A stretch of DNA of 64,000 nucleotides from Halopseudomonas xiamenensis (GTDB lineage Bacteria > Pseudomonadota > Gammaproteobacteria > Pseudomonadales > Pseudomonadaceae): positions 124,001-188,000 of the forward strand of contig NZ_JACLGO010000003.1 of assembly GCF_014219065.1 (NCBI RefSeq), written 5' to 3'. The notes under the pieces were generated by a model. The model was not told the origin of the DNA, did no database searches, and saw only the letters and a program-made list of their open reading frames with translations. Shown one piece after another: positions 63,816-64,000 of the stretch (position 1 is its first letter; every line of letters starts with the position of its first letter). Both the position numbers and the translations under genes were made by a program.

Positions 63816-64000
63816 TCAGTCGCACCAGAGTGCGCCGTTGACATCGAGAATCTCGCCACTGATAAAGCCGGAACGCTCATCGAGCAGAAAGTGGATCGCA
63901 TGGGCCACCTCCTCCGGCGTGCCCATGCGCCCCGCCGGCACCAGCGCCCGCAGGCTCTCGGGAAAACTGTCGGTCATCTGCGTGGCAATCGGACCAGGAG
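63816..64000 (-). CDS. Short-chain dehydrogenase/reductase (3' part)
   Basis: The last 61 codons of a gene running out of the window are present. They show the C-terminal SDR pattern PGPIATQMTDSFPESL, RMGTPEEVAHAIHFLLDE and SGFISGEILDVNGALWCD, where 'G-x-x-[ILV]-x-V-x-G-A' is the classical ending of FabG-like oxidoreductases. It is upstream of the isochorismatase-fold gene on the same strand. The catalytic residues are outside the window. Confidence 0.88.
   Translation of the reverse strand, partial: PGPIATQMTDSFPESLRALVPAGRMGTPEEVAHAIHFLLDERSGFISGEILDVNGALWCD

Overview
The window is high-GC DNA from a member of the Pseudomonadaceae. The block tig-clpP-clpX-lon-hupB-ppiD, with fabI nearby and the tRNA-Arg/His/Leu trio plus folD on the other flank, is the arrangement I know from Pseudomonas. 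The AcnD/PrpF form of the methylcitrate cycle under a GntR regulator, and Mux-type RND efflux, fit that placement. Functional names rest on motifs and family recognition, because no database search was possible.

Layout. 1-3.8 kb: end of a YejBEF-type peptide/nickel ABC importer, then fabI. 3.9-12.8 kb: a complete MuxABC-OpmB-like tripartite RND pump on the minus strand, sitting between fabI and ppiD. 13-21.8 kb: protein quality control genes ppiD, hupB, lon, clpX, clpP, tig, with promoters, terminators and GC-rich hairpins. 22-25.3 kb: a haem-oxygenase-like diiron protein, a YqaA membrane protein, three tRNAs and folD. 25.4-33.9 kb: a divergent SDR and the propionate operon (gntR-prpB-prpC-acnD-prpF). 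This operon is interrupted by a DUF559 endonuclease gene and three inverted pairs of a GC-rich repeat, and it has a well-defined operator/promoter. 34-38 kb: a UUP1 membrane protein, an ATP-grasp ligase and pabB. 38-43.4 kb: a sulfatase with a beta-propeller partner, a flavin reductase fused to a MarR-like domain, and a Bcr/CflA exporter.

43.5-60.4 kb is the most distinctive part. A 13-gene, single-direction block of about 14.6 kb faces a divergent XylR/DmpR-type sigma-54 activator with an N-terminal aromatic sensor and V4R domain. A near-perfect -24/-12 promoter (TGGCAC-N5-TTGC) precedes the block, and inverted repeats lie about 100-150 bp upstream of it. The encoded enzymes are an extradiol dioxygenase, two meta-cleavage-product hydrolases, an HsaA/TesA2-like two-component flavin monooxygenase with its reductase, and the lower pathway hydratase/aldolase/acetaldehyde dehydrogenase. 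A GlcG-like protein and an envelope module (MMPL RND protein, YCF48 propeller, DUF1329, DUF1302 barrel) complete it. The simplest reading is that a hydrophobic substituted phenol crosses the envelope, is hydroxylated to a 3-substituted catechol, is cleaved and hydrolysed, and enters central metabolism as pyruvate and acetyl-CoA. The substrate cannot be read from the sequence.

60.4-64 kb: an EamA exporter, an Lrp/AsnC regulator, an Ada-type DNA repair protein lacking three of four zinc cysteines, an isochorismatase-fold protein lacking the usual cysteine, and the end of another SDR. No insertion sequence, phage, CRISPR array or rRNA was seen.
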